42,136 nt of DNA from contig CALYQW010000008.1 in assembly GCA_945290265.1 (NCBI GenBank), positions 67,494 through 109,629 of the forward strand. The letters are read 5' to 3'. Positions 1 through 8,819 of this stretch are shown here, piece after piece. Position 1 is the first letter of the stretch. Every line of letters begins with the position of its first letter. A model generated the notes under the pieces. It saw only the letters and a list, made by a program, of their open reading frames with translations. It was not told the origin of the DNA and did no database searches. The DNA comes from an uncultured Erwinia sp. (GTDB lineage Bacteria > Pseudomonadota > Gammaproteobacteria > Enterobacterales > Enterobacteriaceae). Both the position numbers and the translations under genes were made by a program.

Positions 1-293
1 TCTATCAAAGCCTGAAAATGTTCGAGAAAATGATGCCAGGTTATATGGAAATTCTGGAGCTGAATATGACGGCCCGTGATAAACAGGGAATTGCCGAGGA
101 AGGGCATAAGATTAAAGGTGCAGCTGGTTCGGTAGGGTTACTTCACCTGCAGCAAATCGCTAAGCAGATCCAGAATTCGGACTTACCAGCCTGGTGGGAT
201 AACGTACAGGAATGGATTGACGAGCTGAAACGTGACTGGCGTCATGATGTCAGTGTGCTGCGTGACTGGGTTGACAGTGCTGGAAAAAAATGA
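1..293 (+). CDS. arcB: ArcB sensor kinase, C-terminal Hpt domain (5' truncated by window edge)
   Basis: The open frame enters from the window edge (first full codon at position 3) and ends at TGA 291-293. It encodes the histidine phosphotransfer (Hpt) domain at the end of the hybrid kinase ArcB. The phospho-acceptor His is codon 105-107, inside the motif GHKIKGAAGSVGL, followed by the conserved LPAWWDNV segment. In the family this domain passes phosphate from the ArcB receiver domain to the response regulator ArcA under low-oxygen, reduced-quinone conditions. ArcB is an inner-membrane protein with this domain in the cytoplasm. The kinase and receiver domains lie outside the window. The gene end converges on the ArcZ RNA gene, and its last codons encode the ArcZ terminator U-tract on the other strand. 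Confidence 0.97.
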   Translation, partial: YQSLKMFEKMMPGYMEILELNMTARDKQGIAEEGHKIKGAAGSVGLLHLQQIAKQIQNSDLPAWWDNVQEWIDELKRDWRHDVSVLRDWVDSAGKK

Positions 294-312
294 CCCCGAC
301 CGAAGCCGGGGT
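284..312 (-). terminator. ArcZ intrinsic terminator
   Basis: Read on the minus strand, ACCCCGGC and GTCGGGGT form an 8-bp stem with one G-U pair closed by a TTCG loop, then CA and seven T (290-284). The T-run lies inside the final lysine codons of arcB, so arcB coding sequence and the ArcZ terminator share bases. On the plus strand the same hairpin has no U-tract. Confidence 0.88.
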
Positions 313-388
313 GCGCGAATACTGCGCCAACACCAGGGAAATGGGTACCTGTACTATTCTGATTAGAATTTCGTCGAGAGCACGGGTT
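284..388 (-). ncRNA. arcZ: ArcZ small regulatory RNA (5' end approximate)
   Basis: On the minus strand, positions 342 down to about 306 match from memory the conserved 3' part of E. coli ArcZ (ATTTCCCTGGTG, then TTGGCGCAGTATTCGCGC). A hairpin with a UUCG loop and seven T residues follow. ArcZ is an Hfq-dependent RNA that is processed to its 3' portion of about 56 nt, activates rpoS translation and represses flhDC and other mRNAs. Its location beside and convergent with arcB is the same as in E. coli. The 5' half is not recognisably conserved. I placed the 5' end from a TTGACA box at 422-417, so it could be off by 10-20 nt. Confidence 0.88.
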
Positions 389-1025
389 GAAAATCGGTGT
401 TGAGTCTACTTACATCTGTCAACTACTTTAGCAAAACTTACATCACACGTTAGCTGAATCGTTAAGATGTGTGATGTCATGCAAATTTTGGCTTTGTAAA
501 ACCGTAATTTAGTTAATCAGTAAAGTAACGAACCTTCTTATGTATACAGAAAATGCTACCTGAGAATAATTTACCGTTTCTCTCTGCACAAAATAAATGC
601 TTTTAGCCTGGTCATTATGCTATGGATAGCCGTATGGGTAAAGGAAAACTTAGCATTTTTTTACAGATTAACTGATTGTTATCAATAGTTTTTGTTTCCT
701 TTATGTTAGAAATTTCTGAAAACATCTGTTTTTGTTGGAAAAATTCTTGCTGTTTTCCGTAAGAATGGTGTAACAGGTGGCAATTCAGCGAGGCAGCCTG
801 CATGTTGCTTTGGTTATCAAAGCGGGAAAAATCCTTAATTTTATTTATACCTGAGGTAAAATTTTCAGGAAAATTCATTAAAGTGAAAATTTTTGCATTA
901 ATGATAAGAAAATTGAATTAATTTTTCGGAAAGTAATAACTTAAGTAGCTAATTTCGTCGCCGTTACTGAATGAGCAGTAAGCGGTCTCCTGTCAGCCAA
1001 ATTATCAGTTATAACAGGGTAATGG
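389..1025. other. AT-rich gap between arcZ and mtgA, elbB absent
   Basis: About 640 bp with no convincing gene. In E. coli elbB occupies this place; I find no frame on either strand with its sequence. The DNA is visibly more AT-rich than the flanking genes. It holds a perfect 9-bp inverted repeat (440-448 / 469-477, 20-nt spacer) and several short A/T runs such as repeated GAAAATTTT words around 855-895. One 87-codon minus-strand frame (615-878) has no ribosome-binding site and no recognisable product. The mtgA promoter must lie in the last part, but I cannot pick a clear one. Confidence 0.6.
417..422 (-). promoter_or_regulatory. Candidate -35 element for arcZ
   Basis: TTGACA on the minus strand (422 to 417) is a perfect sigma-70 -35 hexamer, about 30 nt upstream of the likely ArcZ start. 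I do not see a good -10 hexamer at 16-18 nt spacing, so the assignment is tentative. An inverted repeat (ACATCACAC at 440-448, GTGTGATGT at 469-477) lies just upstream and could be a regulator site. Confidence 0.35.
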
Positions 1026-1751
1026 ATGAGCCGTCGTAATCGCCATATCTTGGCAAGGTTAAAATGGGTTTTAGTTCGTGCTGTGTTCAGTGTGCTGGTG
1101 CTGTGGCCGACTGCGATTATTGCATTTGCTTACCTGCCGGTGCCTTTTTCCGCGGTGATGACAGAACGGCAGCTGAATGCCTGGCTCAGCGGTAATTTTA
1201 GCTATGTTGCCCATTCGGATTGGGTGGGGCATGAACGTATTTCTCCCTGGATGAAGCTGGCAGTGATTGCTGCCGAAGATCAGCATTTTCCCACCCATTG
1301 GGGATTTGACCTTGACGCTATTCAGTCGGTGTTAATCAGTCAGGGAGAGGGGGCGCAGGTTCGCGGTGCCTCGACTTTATCCCAGCAGACGGCAAAAAAC
1401 CTGTTTTTATGGGATGGGCGCAGCTGGCTGCGTAAAGGAATGGAAGCGGGATTAACGCTCGGGTTGGAAACCGTATGGAGTAAAAGACGTATCCTGACTG
1501 TATATCTGAATATTGCTGAAATGGGTAACGGCACCTTTGGTGCAGAAGCTGCCGCACAGCGTTACTTCCATAAACCTGCCAGTCGGTTAACTATGTCCGA
1601 GGCGGCGCTGCTGGCGGCGGTGTTACCTAATCCGCTCCGTTTCCAGGCTGACAGACCCTCCGGCTATATTCGTCAGCGCCAGCAGTGGATTATGCGGCAA
1701 ATGAAGCAACTGGGGGGGGAGGGGTTTTTGCGCCAGCACCAGTTGGATTAA
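1026..1751 (+). CDS. mtgA: Monofunctional peptidoglycan glycosyltransferase MtgA
   Basis: 241 aa, the usual length. It polymerises lipid II into glycan strands at the periplasmic face without a transpeptidase domain. One N-terminal membrane anchor (about residues 17-37) is followed by a GT51 domain (about 65-225). The catalytic Glu84 lies in [17 protein letters not shown], and [22 protein letters not shown] is clearly conserved. The ATG at 1026 gives the expected MSRR start; an overlapping ATG at 1022 is in another frame. The ribosome-binding site is weak. A run of eight G (1712-1719) lies near the 3' end and encodes Leu-Gly-Gly-Glu-Gly. The gene is convergent with npr, with only 23 bp between them. 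Confidence 0.96.
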   Translation: MSRRNRHILARLKWVLVRAVFSVLVLWPTAIIAFAYLPVPFSAVMTERQLNAWLSGNFSYVAHSDWVGHERISPWMKLAVIAAEDQHFPTHWGFDLDAIQSVLISQGEGAQVRGASTLSQQTAKNLFLWDGRSWLRKGMEAGLTLGLETVWSKRRILTVYLNIAEMGNGTFGAEAAAQRYFHKPASRLTMSEAALLAAVLPNPLRFQADRPSGYIRQRQQWIMRQMKQLGGEGFLRQHQLD

Positions 1752-1774
1752 CCGGTTATGTCATACGCTGGCGG

Positions 1775-2047
1775 TTATTCTTCATCAAAGCCAGCATTAA
1801 ACAGGTCGATGACTGCCGCCAGCGCTTCCGCTTCCTGAGAGCCGCTGGCTTCAATTTCAATATGCCCTCCCTGAGCTGAGTCCAGCATCAGCAGCGCGAT
1901 AACGCTACTGGCTTCCGCTTCCGTTCCACTCTCATTACGTAACAGCACTTCAGCATCAAAACTTTGTACCAGCTCGAACAGCTTCATTGCCGGGCGGGCA
2001 TGCATACCCAGTTTGTTTTTGATTTCAACAGTTTGGCTGATGGTCAT
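1775..2047 (-). CDS. npr: Phosphocarrier protein NPr of the nitrogen PTS
   Basis: 90 aa, an HPr-family protein. His16 in KLGMHARPA is the phosphorylation site that accepts phosphate from EI-Ntr (PtsP) and passes it to EIIA-Ntr (PtsN). The conserved Ser-rich segment ([13 protein letters not shown]) follows. Its start overlaps the rapZ stop as ATGA (2044-2047), showing translational coupling at the end of the lptB-rpoN-hpf-ptsN-rapZ-npr cluster. It is cytoplasmic. Sequence and length match E. coli NPr almost throughout. Confidence 0.96.
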   Translation of the reverse strand: MTISQTVEIKNKLGMHARPAMKLFELVQSFDAEVLLRNESGTEAEASSVIALLMLDSAQGGHIEIEASGSQEAEALAAVIDLFNAGFDEE

Positions 2048-2898
2048 GATTTTCGTTTTTCCAGAGTGCGGTGGCGCAACTGAACATTTTTTCCCCGTGA
2101 ACGGAAATAATCTGCCAGCTGCTCAGCAACATACACTGAGCGGTGTTTGCCGCCGGTACAACCAATAGCGACAGTCAGATAGCTACGATTATTGGTTTCC
2201 AGCATCGGTAACCACTGTTCAAGATAGCTGCGGGTTTGATAGATAAAGTTATGAACATCCGTATGACGATCGAGGAAGGCGGCAACCGGCCGGTCCAGTC
2301 CGGTTAACGGGCGTAGTTTAGGGTCCCAGTGTGGGTTGGGTAAAAAACGCACGTCAAAAACATAGTCTGCATCAATCGGAATGCCGTGTTTGAAGCCGAA
2401 GGACTCAAAAACCATCGTCAGTTCACGCTCGCGTTTGCCCAGCAGGCGGGTGCGCAGCATTTCAGCCAGTTCGTGTACTGACATTTCTGATGTATCGACA
2501 ATCAAATCGGCCCGTGAACGCAGGGGTTCCAGCAGATCGTTCTCCTCATCAATGGCGCTTTCCAGCGACAGATTTTTACTGGAGAGGGGATGCAGTCTGC
2601 GCGTGTCGCTGTAACGCCGGATCAGAGTATTACGGCCGGCATCCAGAAACAGCAGCTGGGGTGAAAAACAGTCAGGCAGGCTGTTGAGCGCGTTTTCAAA
2701 AACTTCCTGCGATTCCGGCATATTGCGGACGTCGATACTCACCGCTGCTGACATATTGCGTTCGCAGAGTGAGGCGGCAAGGCTGGGTAACAGCACCACC
2801 GGCAGGTTATCCACGCAATAAAAACCCATATCTTCCAGCGCGCGCAGTGCCACTGATTTACCGGAGCCCGATCGACCGCTGACGATCATCAGAACCAT
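2044..2898 (-). CDS. rapZ: RapZ, RNase adaptor and glucosamine-6-phosphate sensor
   Basis: 284 aa, full length. The N-terminal P-loop domain has a Walker A motif GRSGSGKS at residues 8-15. The C-terminal half (about 153-284) is the RNA-binding, sugar-phosphate-sensing domain, including the conserved [16 protein letters not shown] segment. In enterobacteria RapZ presents the sRNA GlmZ to RNase E and so controls glmS. GlmY sequesters it, and glucosamine-6-phosphate is the ligand. It overlaps npr by 4 nt downstream and starts 79 bp after ptsN, in the standard rpoN-operon order. Confidence 0.96.
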   Translation of the reverse strand: MVLMIVSGRSGSGKSVALRALEDMGFYCVDNLPVVLLPSLAASLCERNMSAAVSIDVRNMPESQEVFENALNSLPDCFSPQLLFLDAGRNTLIRRYSDTRRLHPLSSKNLSLESAIDEENDLLEPLRSRADLIVDTSEMSVHELAEMLRTRLLGKRERELTMVFESFGFKHGIPIDADYVFDVRFLPNPHWDPKLRPLTGLDRPVAAFLDRHTDVHNFIYQTRSYLEQWLPMLETNNRSYLTVAIGCTGGKHRSVYVAEQLADYFRSRGKNVQLRHRTLEKRKS

Positions 2899-2977
2899 TG
2901 ACAGTTCCCCTAATTTAAACCGCTTCCCGCGTTTCAGCCGTCTGCTTTACCACGAGAAAAAATGTTTGGTTGAGGAT

Positions 2978-3451
2978 CTATTCTTGATCCTCAGTGATAA
3001 TCTCATACAGATCTTCATCGCTTTGCGCAGCGCGCATCCGGCGACATACCGTCTTGTCATCCAGGCGCTTTGCCACCAGTGACAGGGTGTGCAAATGCGT
3101 CTTGCACTGATCGGCGGGAACCAGCAGGGCAAACAGCAAATCGACCGGCTGGTTATCGATAGCATCAAACACAATCGGCTGCTCGAGGTGGATAAATACG
3201 CCAACCGCGCGCAGCGTATCTTCTGCCAGCTTACCGTGGGGAATAGCAATCCCGTTACCAATGCCGGTGCTGCCCAGTCTTTCGCGCGTCAGGATTGCAT
3301 CAAATATGGTCTGGTGTGGCAAATTCAGCTGTTGTGCCGCCAGCTCACTGATAATCTCCAGCGCCCGCTTTTTACTCTGGCAATGAACGTTGTTACGGGT
3401 GCAGGACGGACTCAGTACCGAGCTCAGTTCCAGTTTCAGATCGTTTTTCAT
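2978..3451 (-). CDS. ptsN: Nitrogen regulatory PTS component EIIA-Ntr
   Basis: 157 aa, slightly shorter than E. coli PtsN (163) because the C-terminal tail ends early, after ITEDQE. It is a PTS EIIA type-2 domain with phosphorylatable His72 in GIAIPHGKL. It accepts phosphate from NPr; the unphosphorylated form binds K+ transport regulators (TrkA, KdpD) in E. coli. It is cytoplasmic. It lies between hpf and rapZ, with a 170-bp upstream gap that is unusually long for this operon. The ATG at 3451 fits the MKNDLKLELSSVL start; its ribosome-binding site is poor. Confidence 0.96.
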   Translation of the reverse strand: MKNDLKLELSSVLSPSCTRNNVHCQSKKRALEIISELAAQQLNLPHQTIFDAILTRERLGSTGIGNGIAIPHGKLAEDTLRAVGVFIHLEQPIVFDAIDNQPVDLLFALLVPADQCKTHLHTLSLVAKRLDDKTVCRRMRAAQSDEDLYEIITEDQE

Positions 3452-3621
3452 AATAATTTCACTTTAGTGATCACTTCCGCAGGGCCGTCAGTCTGCTTTC
3501 TCCTGGGGTGCAGAGTGCTGACTGCCATATGATTAACGGCGCCTGCTCCCGTAAGGAACACGAGCCGGGAACGCTGAGATCCATCATCCGGGTTCAGGAA
3601 ATAATCAGTGCAGGGTGCATG

Positions 3622-3909
3622 CTAGTGTTGTTTTAGCTTTTCTTTATGTTTACTCAACTGGCGCGACAGCTTGTCAAGCAGGCCATCTATCGCCGCGTAC
3701 ATATCTTTCTCTTCTGATGTTGCGTGCAACTCCGCGCCGTTTACATGTAAGGTAGCATCTGCAATCTGGGTTACTTTTTCCACTTTAAGCACGATATAGA
3801 CCTGATTGATATGGTCAAAATATTGCTCAAGCTTGGCAAATTTCGTCGTAACGAAAGTGCGCAGTGGCTCGGTAATTTCAACATTCTGTCCGGTAATATT
3901 GAGTTGCAT
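3622..3909 (-). CDS. hpf: Ribosome hibernation promoting factor HPF (short form)
   Basis: 95 aa, the short gamma-proteobacterial type. It binds the 30S decoding region and, with RMF, promotes 100S ribosome dimers in stationary phase. The start MQLNITGQNVEIT and the double-stranded-RNA-binding-like beta-alpha-beta-beta-beta-alpha layout are typical, as is the basic tail (SKHKEKLKQH). AAGGAAG lies 6 nt before the ATG at 3909, which fixes the start. It lies 22 bp downstream of rpoN in the same direction. Confidence 0.96.
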   Translation of the reverse strand: MQLNITGQNVEITEPLRTFVTTKFAKLEQYFDHINQVYIVLKVEKVTQIADATLHVNGAELHATSEEKDMYAAIDGLLDKLSRQLSKHKEKLKQH

Positions 3910-3931
3910 GATGTCTTCCTTCTCTGTGTAG

Positions 3932-5365
3932 TCAGATCAGCTGTTTACGCTGGTTTGATGGCGGGATGGACAAAGACTCGCGATATTTTGCCACAGTCCG
4001 GCGGGCAACCATAATCCCCTGTTGAGAAAGCAGGGTCGTTAGCTTGCTGTCGCTCAGAGGCTTGGCTGGATTCTCGGCGGCAATCAGTTTTTTTACCAGC
4101 GCACGGATCGCCGTGGAGGAGGCTTCCCCCCCGCTGTCGGTACTGACATGGCTGGAAAAGAAATATTTTAGCTCAAAAACGCCGCGCGGACTGTGCAGGT
4201 ATTTCTGGGTTGTGACGCGTGAGATGGTGGATTCGTGCATTTCCACTTCGCTGGCGATATCGGCCAGTACCATGGGGCGCATAAACTCCTCACCCTGTTC
4301 AAAGAAAGCCTGTTGTTGCTCCACAATGCAGCGGGTTACCCGCAACAGGGTATCGTTGCGGCTATCCAGACTTTTAATCAGCCAGCGCGCTTCCTGCAGA
4401 TTATTACGAATAAACTGCGTATCGTTGTCATTGCGCGAGGAGCTGCCCAGCGAAGCGTAATGCTGGTTGATCCCCAGACGCGGTAAGCTGTCGGCGTTTA
4501 ATTCGACCTGCCAGCGCTGATTAACCTTACGTACCACCACATCCGGAATGACATATTCCGGTTCCTGCGTATTGATTGACTGGCCGGGGCGCGGATCGAG
4601 CGACTGGATCAGCTGCATGGCGCTTTTTAGCACATCTTCCTTGAGCCGGGTCACGCGCATCAGGCTCCGAAAGTCGTGATTGGCCAGCAAATCAAGATGC
4701 TCACCCACGATCACTCTGGCTTCCTGCAGCAGCGGCACATCGGCGGAAAATTGCGACAACTGTATCAGCAGGCAGTCACGCAGATCGCGGGCGCACACGC
4801 CAACCGGATCAAAACGCTGAACGCGCTTCAGCACTGCTTCAATTTCATCCATGCTCAGCTCATCATTGCCCATGCTGTCATAGATATCCTGCAGTGACAC
4901 GGTCAGATAACCGGTGTTGTCCACGGCATCAACGATGGAAGTCGCGATAGCGCGATCGGTATCGGTGAAAGGCGTCAGTTCCACCTGCCACATCAGATAA
5001 TTCTGCAGGGTCTGGGTAGTTTCTCCCTGATACAGCGGCAGTTCATCGTCATGATAGTCGGCTTTGGTGCCTGACGGCGTACCGGCGGTGTACATTTCAT
5101 CCCAGGCGGCATCCAGCGGCAGATCCTGTGGAATATCCGGCTGCTCGAGCGCTTCTCGTGTATCCAGTGCGTCCGTTTCCTGGTGCTCATGGCTGTCAAT
5201 TTCGTCATGAGGATCGGTTTGCTCAAGCAGAGGGTTACTTTCCAGCGCCTGCTGAATTTCCTGTTGAAGTTCAAACGTGGAAAGTTGCAGCAGACGAATA
5301 GCCTGCTGCAACTGGGGCGTCATGGCAAGCTGTTGATTCAGCCTGAGTTGTAAACCTTGCTTCAT
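3932..5365 (-). CDS. rpoN: RNA polymerase sigma-54 factor RpoN
   Basis: 477 aa, the E. coli length. Region I (1-50) is the glutamine- and leucine-rich activator-responsive segment ([23 protein letters not shown]). It is followed by an acidic region II (about 55-115), the core-binding domain, and a DNA-binding end with the RpoN box [10 protein letters not shown] at 454-463, which reads the -24 promoter element. It directs nitrogen-assimilation and other enhancer-dependent promoters. It lies downstream of lptB (46-bp gap) and upstream of hpf, the classical arrangement. No frameshift or missing region is seen. Confidence 0.97.
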   Translation of the reverse strand: MKQGLQLRLNQQLAMTPQLQQAIRLLQLSTFELQQEIQQALESNPLLEQTDPHDEIDSHEHQETDALDTREALEQPDIPQDLPLDAAWDEMYTAGTPSGTKADYHDDELPLYQGETTQTLQNYLMWQVELTPFTDTDRAIATSIVDAVDNTGYLTVSLQDIYDSMGNDELSMDEIEAVLKRVQRFDPVGVCARDLRDCLLIQLSQFSADVPLLQEARVIVGEHLDLLANHDFRSLMRVTRLKEDVLKSAMQLIQSLDPRPGQSINTQEPEYVIPDVVVRKVNQRWQVELNADSLPRLGINQHYASLGSSSRNDNDTQFIRNNLQEARWLIKSLDSRNDTLLRVTRCIVEQQQAFFEQGEEFMRPMVLADIASEVEMHESTISRVTTQKYLHSPRGVFELKYFFSSHVSTDSGGEASSTAIRALVKKLIAAENPAKPLSDSKLTTLLSQQGIMVARRTVAKYRESLSIPPSNQRKQLI

Positions 5366-5411
5366 GTTCAGGATCGTTGTTCCCCGGAAATCTTACCTGA
5401 AGGGCACCTTA

Positions 5412-6137
5412 TCAGAGTCTGAACTCTTCGCCCAGGTAGACACGTTTAACCTGTTCGTCTTCCAGAATTGCTTCCGGCGTGCCATGAGCGATTAAATGCC
5501 CCTGGCTGACAATATAAGCCCGTTCACAGACCGCCAGTGTCTCACGCACGTTATGGTCGGTGATCAGGACACCCAGTCCGCTATCCCGCAGATGTTCGAT
5601 AATTTTTTTAATATCAATAACGGAAATAGGATCAACGCCGGCAAACGGCTCATCAAGCAAAATAAATTTTGGATTGGCGGCCAGGGCGCGGGCGATCTCG
5701 ACACGGCGACGCTCACCACCGGAAAGTGACTGGCCGAGGTTGTCACGCAGATGTTGAATATGGAACTCTTCCATCAGTTCATTGGCGCGATCGGTGCGCT
5801 GTGCGTTGCTCAGATCGTCGCGGATCTGTAGCACCGCCATTAGGTTGTCGAATACGCTCAGGCGACGGAAGATAGACGCCTCCTGTGGCAGATAGCCAAT
5901 ACCGCGCCGCGCACGGGCATGTAAAGGCAGGATGCTGATATCTTCCTCGTCAATCACAATACGTCCCGCATCACGCGGCACAATGCCCACGACCATGTAG
6001 AAAGTGGTGGTTTTGCCCGCCCCGTTCGGTCCCAGTAATCCCACGATTTCGCCGGATTTAACCTCCAGGCTAACATCTTCAACCACGCGGCGACCTTTAT
6101 ACGCCTTCGCCAGGTTTTCAGCTACTAAGGTTGCCAT
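5412..6137 (-). CDS. lptB: LPS export ABC transporter ATPase LptB
   Basis: 241 aa, full length. Motifs: Walker [10 protein letters not shown] at 36-44, Q-loop Gln85, signature LSGGE at 138-142, Walker B ending in catalytic Glu163, and switch His195 in TDHN. LptB2FG powers LPS extraction from the inner membrane and pushes it along the LptC-LptA-LptDE bridge. LptB works at the cytoplasmic face. It follows lptA by 5 bp, so the two are cotranscribed with lptC. The partner genes lptF, lptG, lptD and lptE are not in the window. Confidence 0.97.
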   Translation of the reverse strand: MATLVAENLAKAYKGRRVVEDVSLEVKSGEIVGLLGPNGAGKTTTFYMVVGIVPRDAGRIVIDEEDISILPLHARARRGIGYLPQEASIFRRLSVFDNLMAVLQIRDDLSNAQRTDRANELMEEFHIQHLRDNLGQSLSGGERRRVEIARALAANPKFILLDEPFAGVDPISVIDIKKIIEHLRDSGLGVLITDHNVRETLAVCERAYIVSQGHLIAHGTPEAILEDEQVKRVYLGEEFRL

Positions 6138-6142
6138 ATCTG

Positions 6143-6691
6143 TTATTTACTCTTTGTCTGACCGTTTGATGAGGCGTTTTTATCCTGCAGTTGAGATGGT
6201 ACAAGAACGGTGGTGACGCGTTTACCGCTGTTGCCATAGGCCTGCATTTTCTGTTCTTTTACCAGATAAGTAATACGATCGCCTTTCACGTTGCTGTCCA
6301 GCTGTTCCAGGTAGGCGCGATCGGTTAACTCAATGAAATCTTTCGCCAGTTCGTAGTGCATCTTCTGCGCATGGCCTTTCACCGGTTTGCCGTTATCCTG
6401 CATCTGGTAGAAGGTGGCAGGATTGCCATAAGCATCAACAATAGTTTTATTGCTGTCGCCGCCGGGCCGGGTTACCACCACTTTGTCCGCCGTAATTTTA
6501 ATTGAGCCCTGCGTCACGATGACATTACCGGTGAAGGTGGCGACGTTGCCCTGCATATCCAGAGCCTGATTCGCTGAATCAACATTGACTGGCTTATTCG
6601 AGTCGCCGGTCAGTGCCAGCGCGGGAATGCTGGTGGCCAGAAACAGGCTGGCGATCAATAATTTAAGGCTGTGTTGCATTTTGGATTTCAT
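6143..6691 (-). CDS. lptA: Periplasmic LPS-bridge protein LptA
   Basis: 182 aa from the ATG at 6691, which gives [12 protein letters not shown] and a standard Sec signal peptide ending ALA before LTGDSN (cleavage near residue 26). A longer frame opens at a TTG at 6712, but the family start and signal peptide favour the ATG. The mature part is the OstA/LptA beta-jellyroll ([26 protein letters not shown]) that polymerises head to tail between LptC and LptD. The gene overlaps the 3' end of lptC by 29 nt, as E. coli lptA also overlaps lptC. The C-terminal tail (Asn/Ser/Lys-rich) varies between species. Confidence 0.95.
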   Translation of the reverse strand: MKSKMQHSLKLLIASLFLATSIPALALTGDSNKPVNVDSANQALDMQGNVATFTGNVIVTQGSIKITADKVVVTRPGGDSNKTIVDAYGNPATFYQMQDNGKPVKGHAQKMHYELAKDFIELTDRAYLEQLDSNVKGDRITYLVKEQKMQAYGNSGKRVTTVLVPSQLQDKNASSNGQTKSK

Positions 6692-7238
6692 AAGAGGTCT
6701 TGACCTTTTCAATTAACTCAGCGGTTTTGTCGCGTAAATTACCACGCATCTTCAGACCCGTGGAGTTAAAGCTACGGCCATAAAGCGTGACTCTGTCCGC
6801 GGAAGTAATATCCTGGCTAATCAGGTTGACCTGGGCATTATCGGTTTTAATCCGTTCCAGCTGGGCATCCTGCGAGAGGCTGTTCACTTCCACATGGCCG
6901 TAAAGATACAGCATGCGATCCTGGGTCAGTTTGGCTTTATCGGCGCGCACTGACCAGGTCGGTACTTTGTTTTGATCATAGGTGGTCATGATCGGGTTAT
7001 CGAACCAGGTCACTGTCTCATTATCGAAATAGGTGACTTTGTCCGAGATCAGTTTATAGGCCAGCCCACCTGTCGGGTTATATACCAGAGTATGTGAGTT
7101 GTCACTCAGATAGGTCGGTTCATTATTACTGGTGGTCTGTAGCTCGCGCTGACTGTCGGGATCCGCCAGATTCCAGCCGATAAGTGCCAGGGCGATCAGA
7201 GCCAGCACCAGTGTAATCCAGCGGTTTGAGGTACTCAT
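6663..7238 (-). CDS. lptC: LPS export protein LptC
   Basis: 191 aa, identical in length to E. coli LptC. A single N-terminal membrane helix (about residues 7-25) anchors a periplasmic jellyroll that takes LPS from LptB2FG and hands it to LptA. The start ATG (7238) overlaps the kdsC stop as ATGA, and its 3' end overlaps lptA, so kdsC-lptC-lptA-lptB is tightly coupled. Family segments NPTGGLAYKL and TWFDNPIMTTYD are clear. Confidence 0.96.
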   Translation of the reverse strand: MSTSNRWITLVLALIALALIGWNLADPDSQRELQTTSNNEPTYLSDNSHTLVYNPTGGLAYKLISDKVTYFDNETVTWFDNPIMTTYDQNKVPTWSVRADKAKLTQDRMLYLYGHVEVNSLSQDAQLERIKTDNAQVNLISQDITSADRVTLYGRSFNSTGLKMRGNLRDKTAELIEKVKTSYEIQNATQP

Positions 7239-7801
7239 ATGGACTGCCCTTTGGCCATATCAAACTTATCCTGCGCAATTAAAATCAGATCGCAGATTTC
7301 TCGTACTGCGCCACGCCCACCGGCAATCCGGGTCACATAGTCCGCACGCGGCAGCATCGCTGGGTGCGCATCAGCAACCGTAACGCTCAGCCCTGCGTCT
7401 GCCATCACCGGCCAGTCAATTAAGTCATCGCCGATAAAGGCGACCTGTTCGGTCTGCAGTGACAGTTTATCCAGAAGTTCACGGAAGGCCAGCGTCTTAT
7501 CTGACTGCCCCTGGTAAAGATGGGTAATCCCCAGTGTTGCGCAGCGATCTTCCAGCAGCTTCGCTTTGCGGCCGGTAATAATAGCGACTTCTGTTCCACT
7601 GATCAGCAGGCAGCGAATACCGTAACCATCCCGGACGTTAAACGCTTTCAGCTCTTCGCCGTTGTTACCCTGATAAATCAGGCCGTCAGACAGGACGCCG
7701 TCAACATCACAAATCAGCAGTTTGATCTGACGGGCTTTGGCCATCACCGTCTGGGTGACGGGACCATAGCAGGTATCTACGGTGGCGACTGAATTACTCA
7801 T
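7235..7801 (-). CDS. kdsC: 3-deoxy-D-manno-octulosonate-8-phosphate phosphatase KdsC
   Basis: 188 aa, full length. It is a HAD-superfamily phosphatase (C0 type) that hydrolyses Kdo-8-phosphate to Kdo for the LPS inner core. HAD motif I is DVDGV with Asp32 and Asp34; the late motif GDDLIDW has Asp125 and Asp126. ITGRKAKLLEDR is motif II/III. It is cytoplasmic and tetrameric in the family. It lies between kdsD (17 bp upstream) and lptC (4-nt overlap), so Kdo synthesis and LPS transport are made together. Confidence 0.97.
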   Translation of the reverse strand: MSNSVATVDTCYGPVTQTVMAKARQIKLLICDVDGVLSDGLIYQGNNGEELKAFNVRDGYGIRCLLISGTEVAIITGRKAKLLEDRCATLGITHLYQGQSDKTLAFRELLDKLSLQTEQVAFIGDDLIDWPVMADAGLSVTVADAHPAMLPRADYVTRIAGGRGAVREICDLILIAQDKFDMAKGQSI

Positions 7802-7818
7802 GATGATTTATTTCCTCG

Positions 7819-8805
7819 TTAAACCACGCCAGCGCGCAGCATATCATGCATATGGATCACGCCCAGCAGATGATCGCCATCAGCAACCATGACACAGGTA
7901 ATATTTTTACTCTGCATCAGATTCAGCGCATCCACCGCCAGCATCTTCGGGCGTACCCGGATGCCACCAGGGGTCATGACGCTTTCGATACTGGCATGTT
8001 GAATATCAATGCCCATATCAAATACGCGGCGCAAGTCACCGTCGGTAAAAATACCCTCAATGATCATGTCATCGGTACAGATGACCGTCATACCCAGATT
8101 TTTACTGGTAATTTCAAGCAGGGCGCTGCGTAGTGAGGCATGGCGATCAATATGGGGGATTTCCTGCCCGGTGTGCATGATATCATCCACGCGCAGCAGT
8201 AACTTACGACCGAGTGCCCCGCCGGGGTGGGAAAGAGCAAAATCTTCGGCGGTAAATCCGCGCGCTTTCAGTAAGGCGACGGCCAGGGCATCGCCCATCA
8301 CCAGGGTGGCGGTGGTACTGGACGTCGGTGCCAGACCAAGCGGACAGGCTTCCTGCGGGACGCTAACACACAGATGAATATCTGCGGCGCGCCCCATGGC
8401 ACTGTCAGGGCGGCTGGTCATGCAGATTAAGGCAACATGCAGCCGTTTCAGCACTGGGATTAAAGCCAAAATTTCCGAAGATTCGCCGGAATTAGAGACA
8501 GCAATCACCACATCAGCCGGGGTGACCATGCCTAAGTCGCCATGGCTGGCTTCGCCGGGATGCACAAAAAAAGCTGGCGTGCCGGTACTGGCAAAGGTCG
8601 CCGCCATTTTTTTACCGATATGGCCGGATTTCCCCATACCCATTACCACGACTTTGCCACTGCAACGCGCAATCATCTGACAGGCGTGGGTAAAATCGTC
8701 GTTAATAAACTGTCCGAGCTGTTCAAGTCCTTCACGTTCTATCTGCAGCACCTCTTTCCCGGCCTGTTGATAGTCGAATTCAGGGGATAGTGTAATATCA
8801 GCCAT
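7819..8805 (-). CDS. kdsD: D-arabinose-5-phosphate isomerase KdsD
   Basis: 328 aa, full length. It converts ribulose-5-phosphate to arabinose-5-phosphate, the first step towards Kdo. An N-terminal SIS domain (about 45-180; GMGKSGHIGKKMAATFASTG, SNSGESSE) contains the sugar-isomerase site. Conserved His193 lies in SHPGGALGRK, and two CBS domains follow (about 210-268 and 277-328). AAGGAG lies about 8 nt upstream of the ATG at 8805, a strong ribosome-binding site. It is 14 bp downstream of yrbG, in the usual order. Confidence 0.97.
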   Translation of the reverse strand: MADITLSPEFDYQQAGKEVLQIEREGLEQLGQFINDDFTHACQMIARCSGKVVVMGMGKSGHIGKKMAATFASTGTPAFFVHPGEASHGDLGMVTPADVVIAVSNSGESSEILALIPVLKRLHVALICMTSRPDSAMGRAADIHLCVSVPQEACPLGLAPTSSTTATLVMGDALAVALLKARGFTAEDFALSHPGGALGRKLLLRVDDIMHTGQEIPHIDRHASLRSALLEITSKNLGMTVICTDDMIIEGIFTDGDLRRVFDMGIDIQHASIESVMTPGGIRVRPKMLAVDALNLMQSKNITCVMVADGDHLLGVIHMHDMLRAGVV

Positions 8806-8819
8806 AAATAATCACTCCT

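Noticed and set aside
294-312. Intrinsic terminator for arcB on the plus strand
   Set aside because: The same hairpin has no T-run on the plus strand; it is the ArcZ terminator.
449-465. ArcA box (GTTAG / GTTAA direct repeat) upstream of arcZ
   Set aside because: The repeats are 12 bp apart rather than the usual 11 and one is imperfect; not enough for a call.
615-878. 87-codon minus-strand frame in the arcZ-mtgA gap
   Set aside because: No ribosome-binding site before the ATG, no family I recognise, and composition like the surrounding AT-rich DNA.
6692-6712. Upstream TTG start for lptA
   Set aside because: It would place seven residues before the family start and weaken the signal peptide; the ATG at 6691 fits better.
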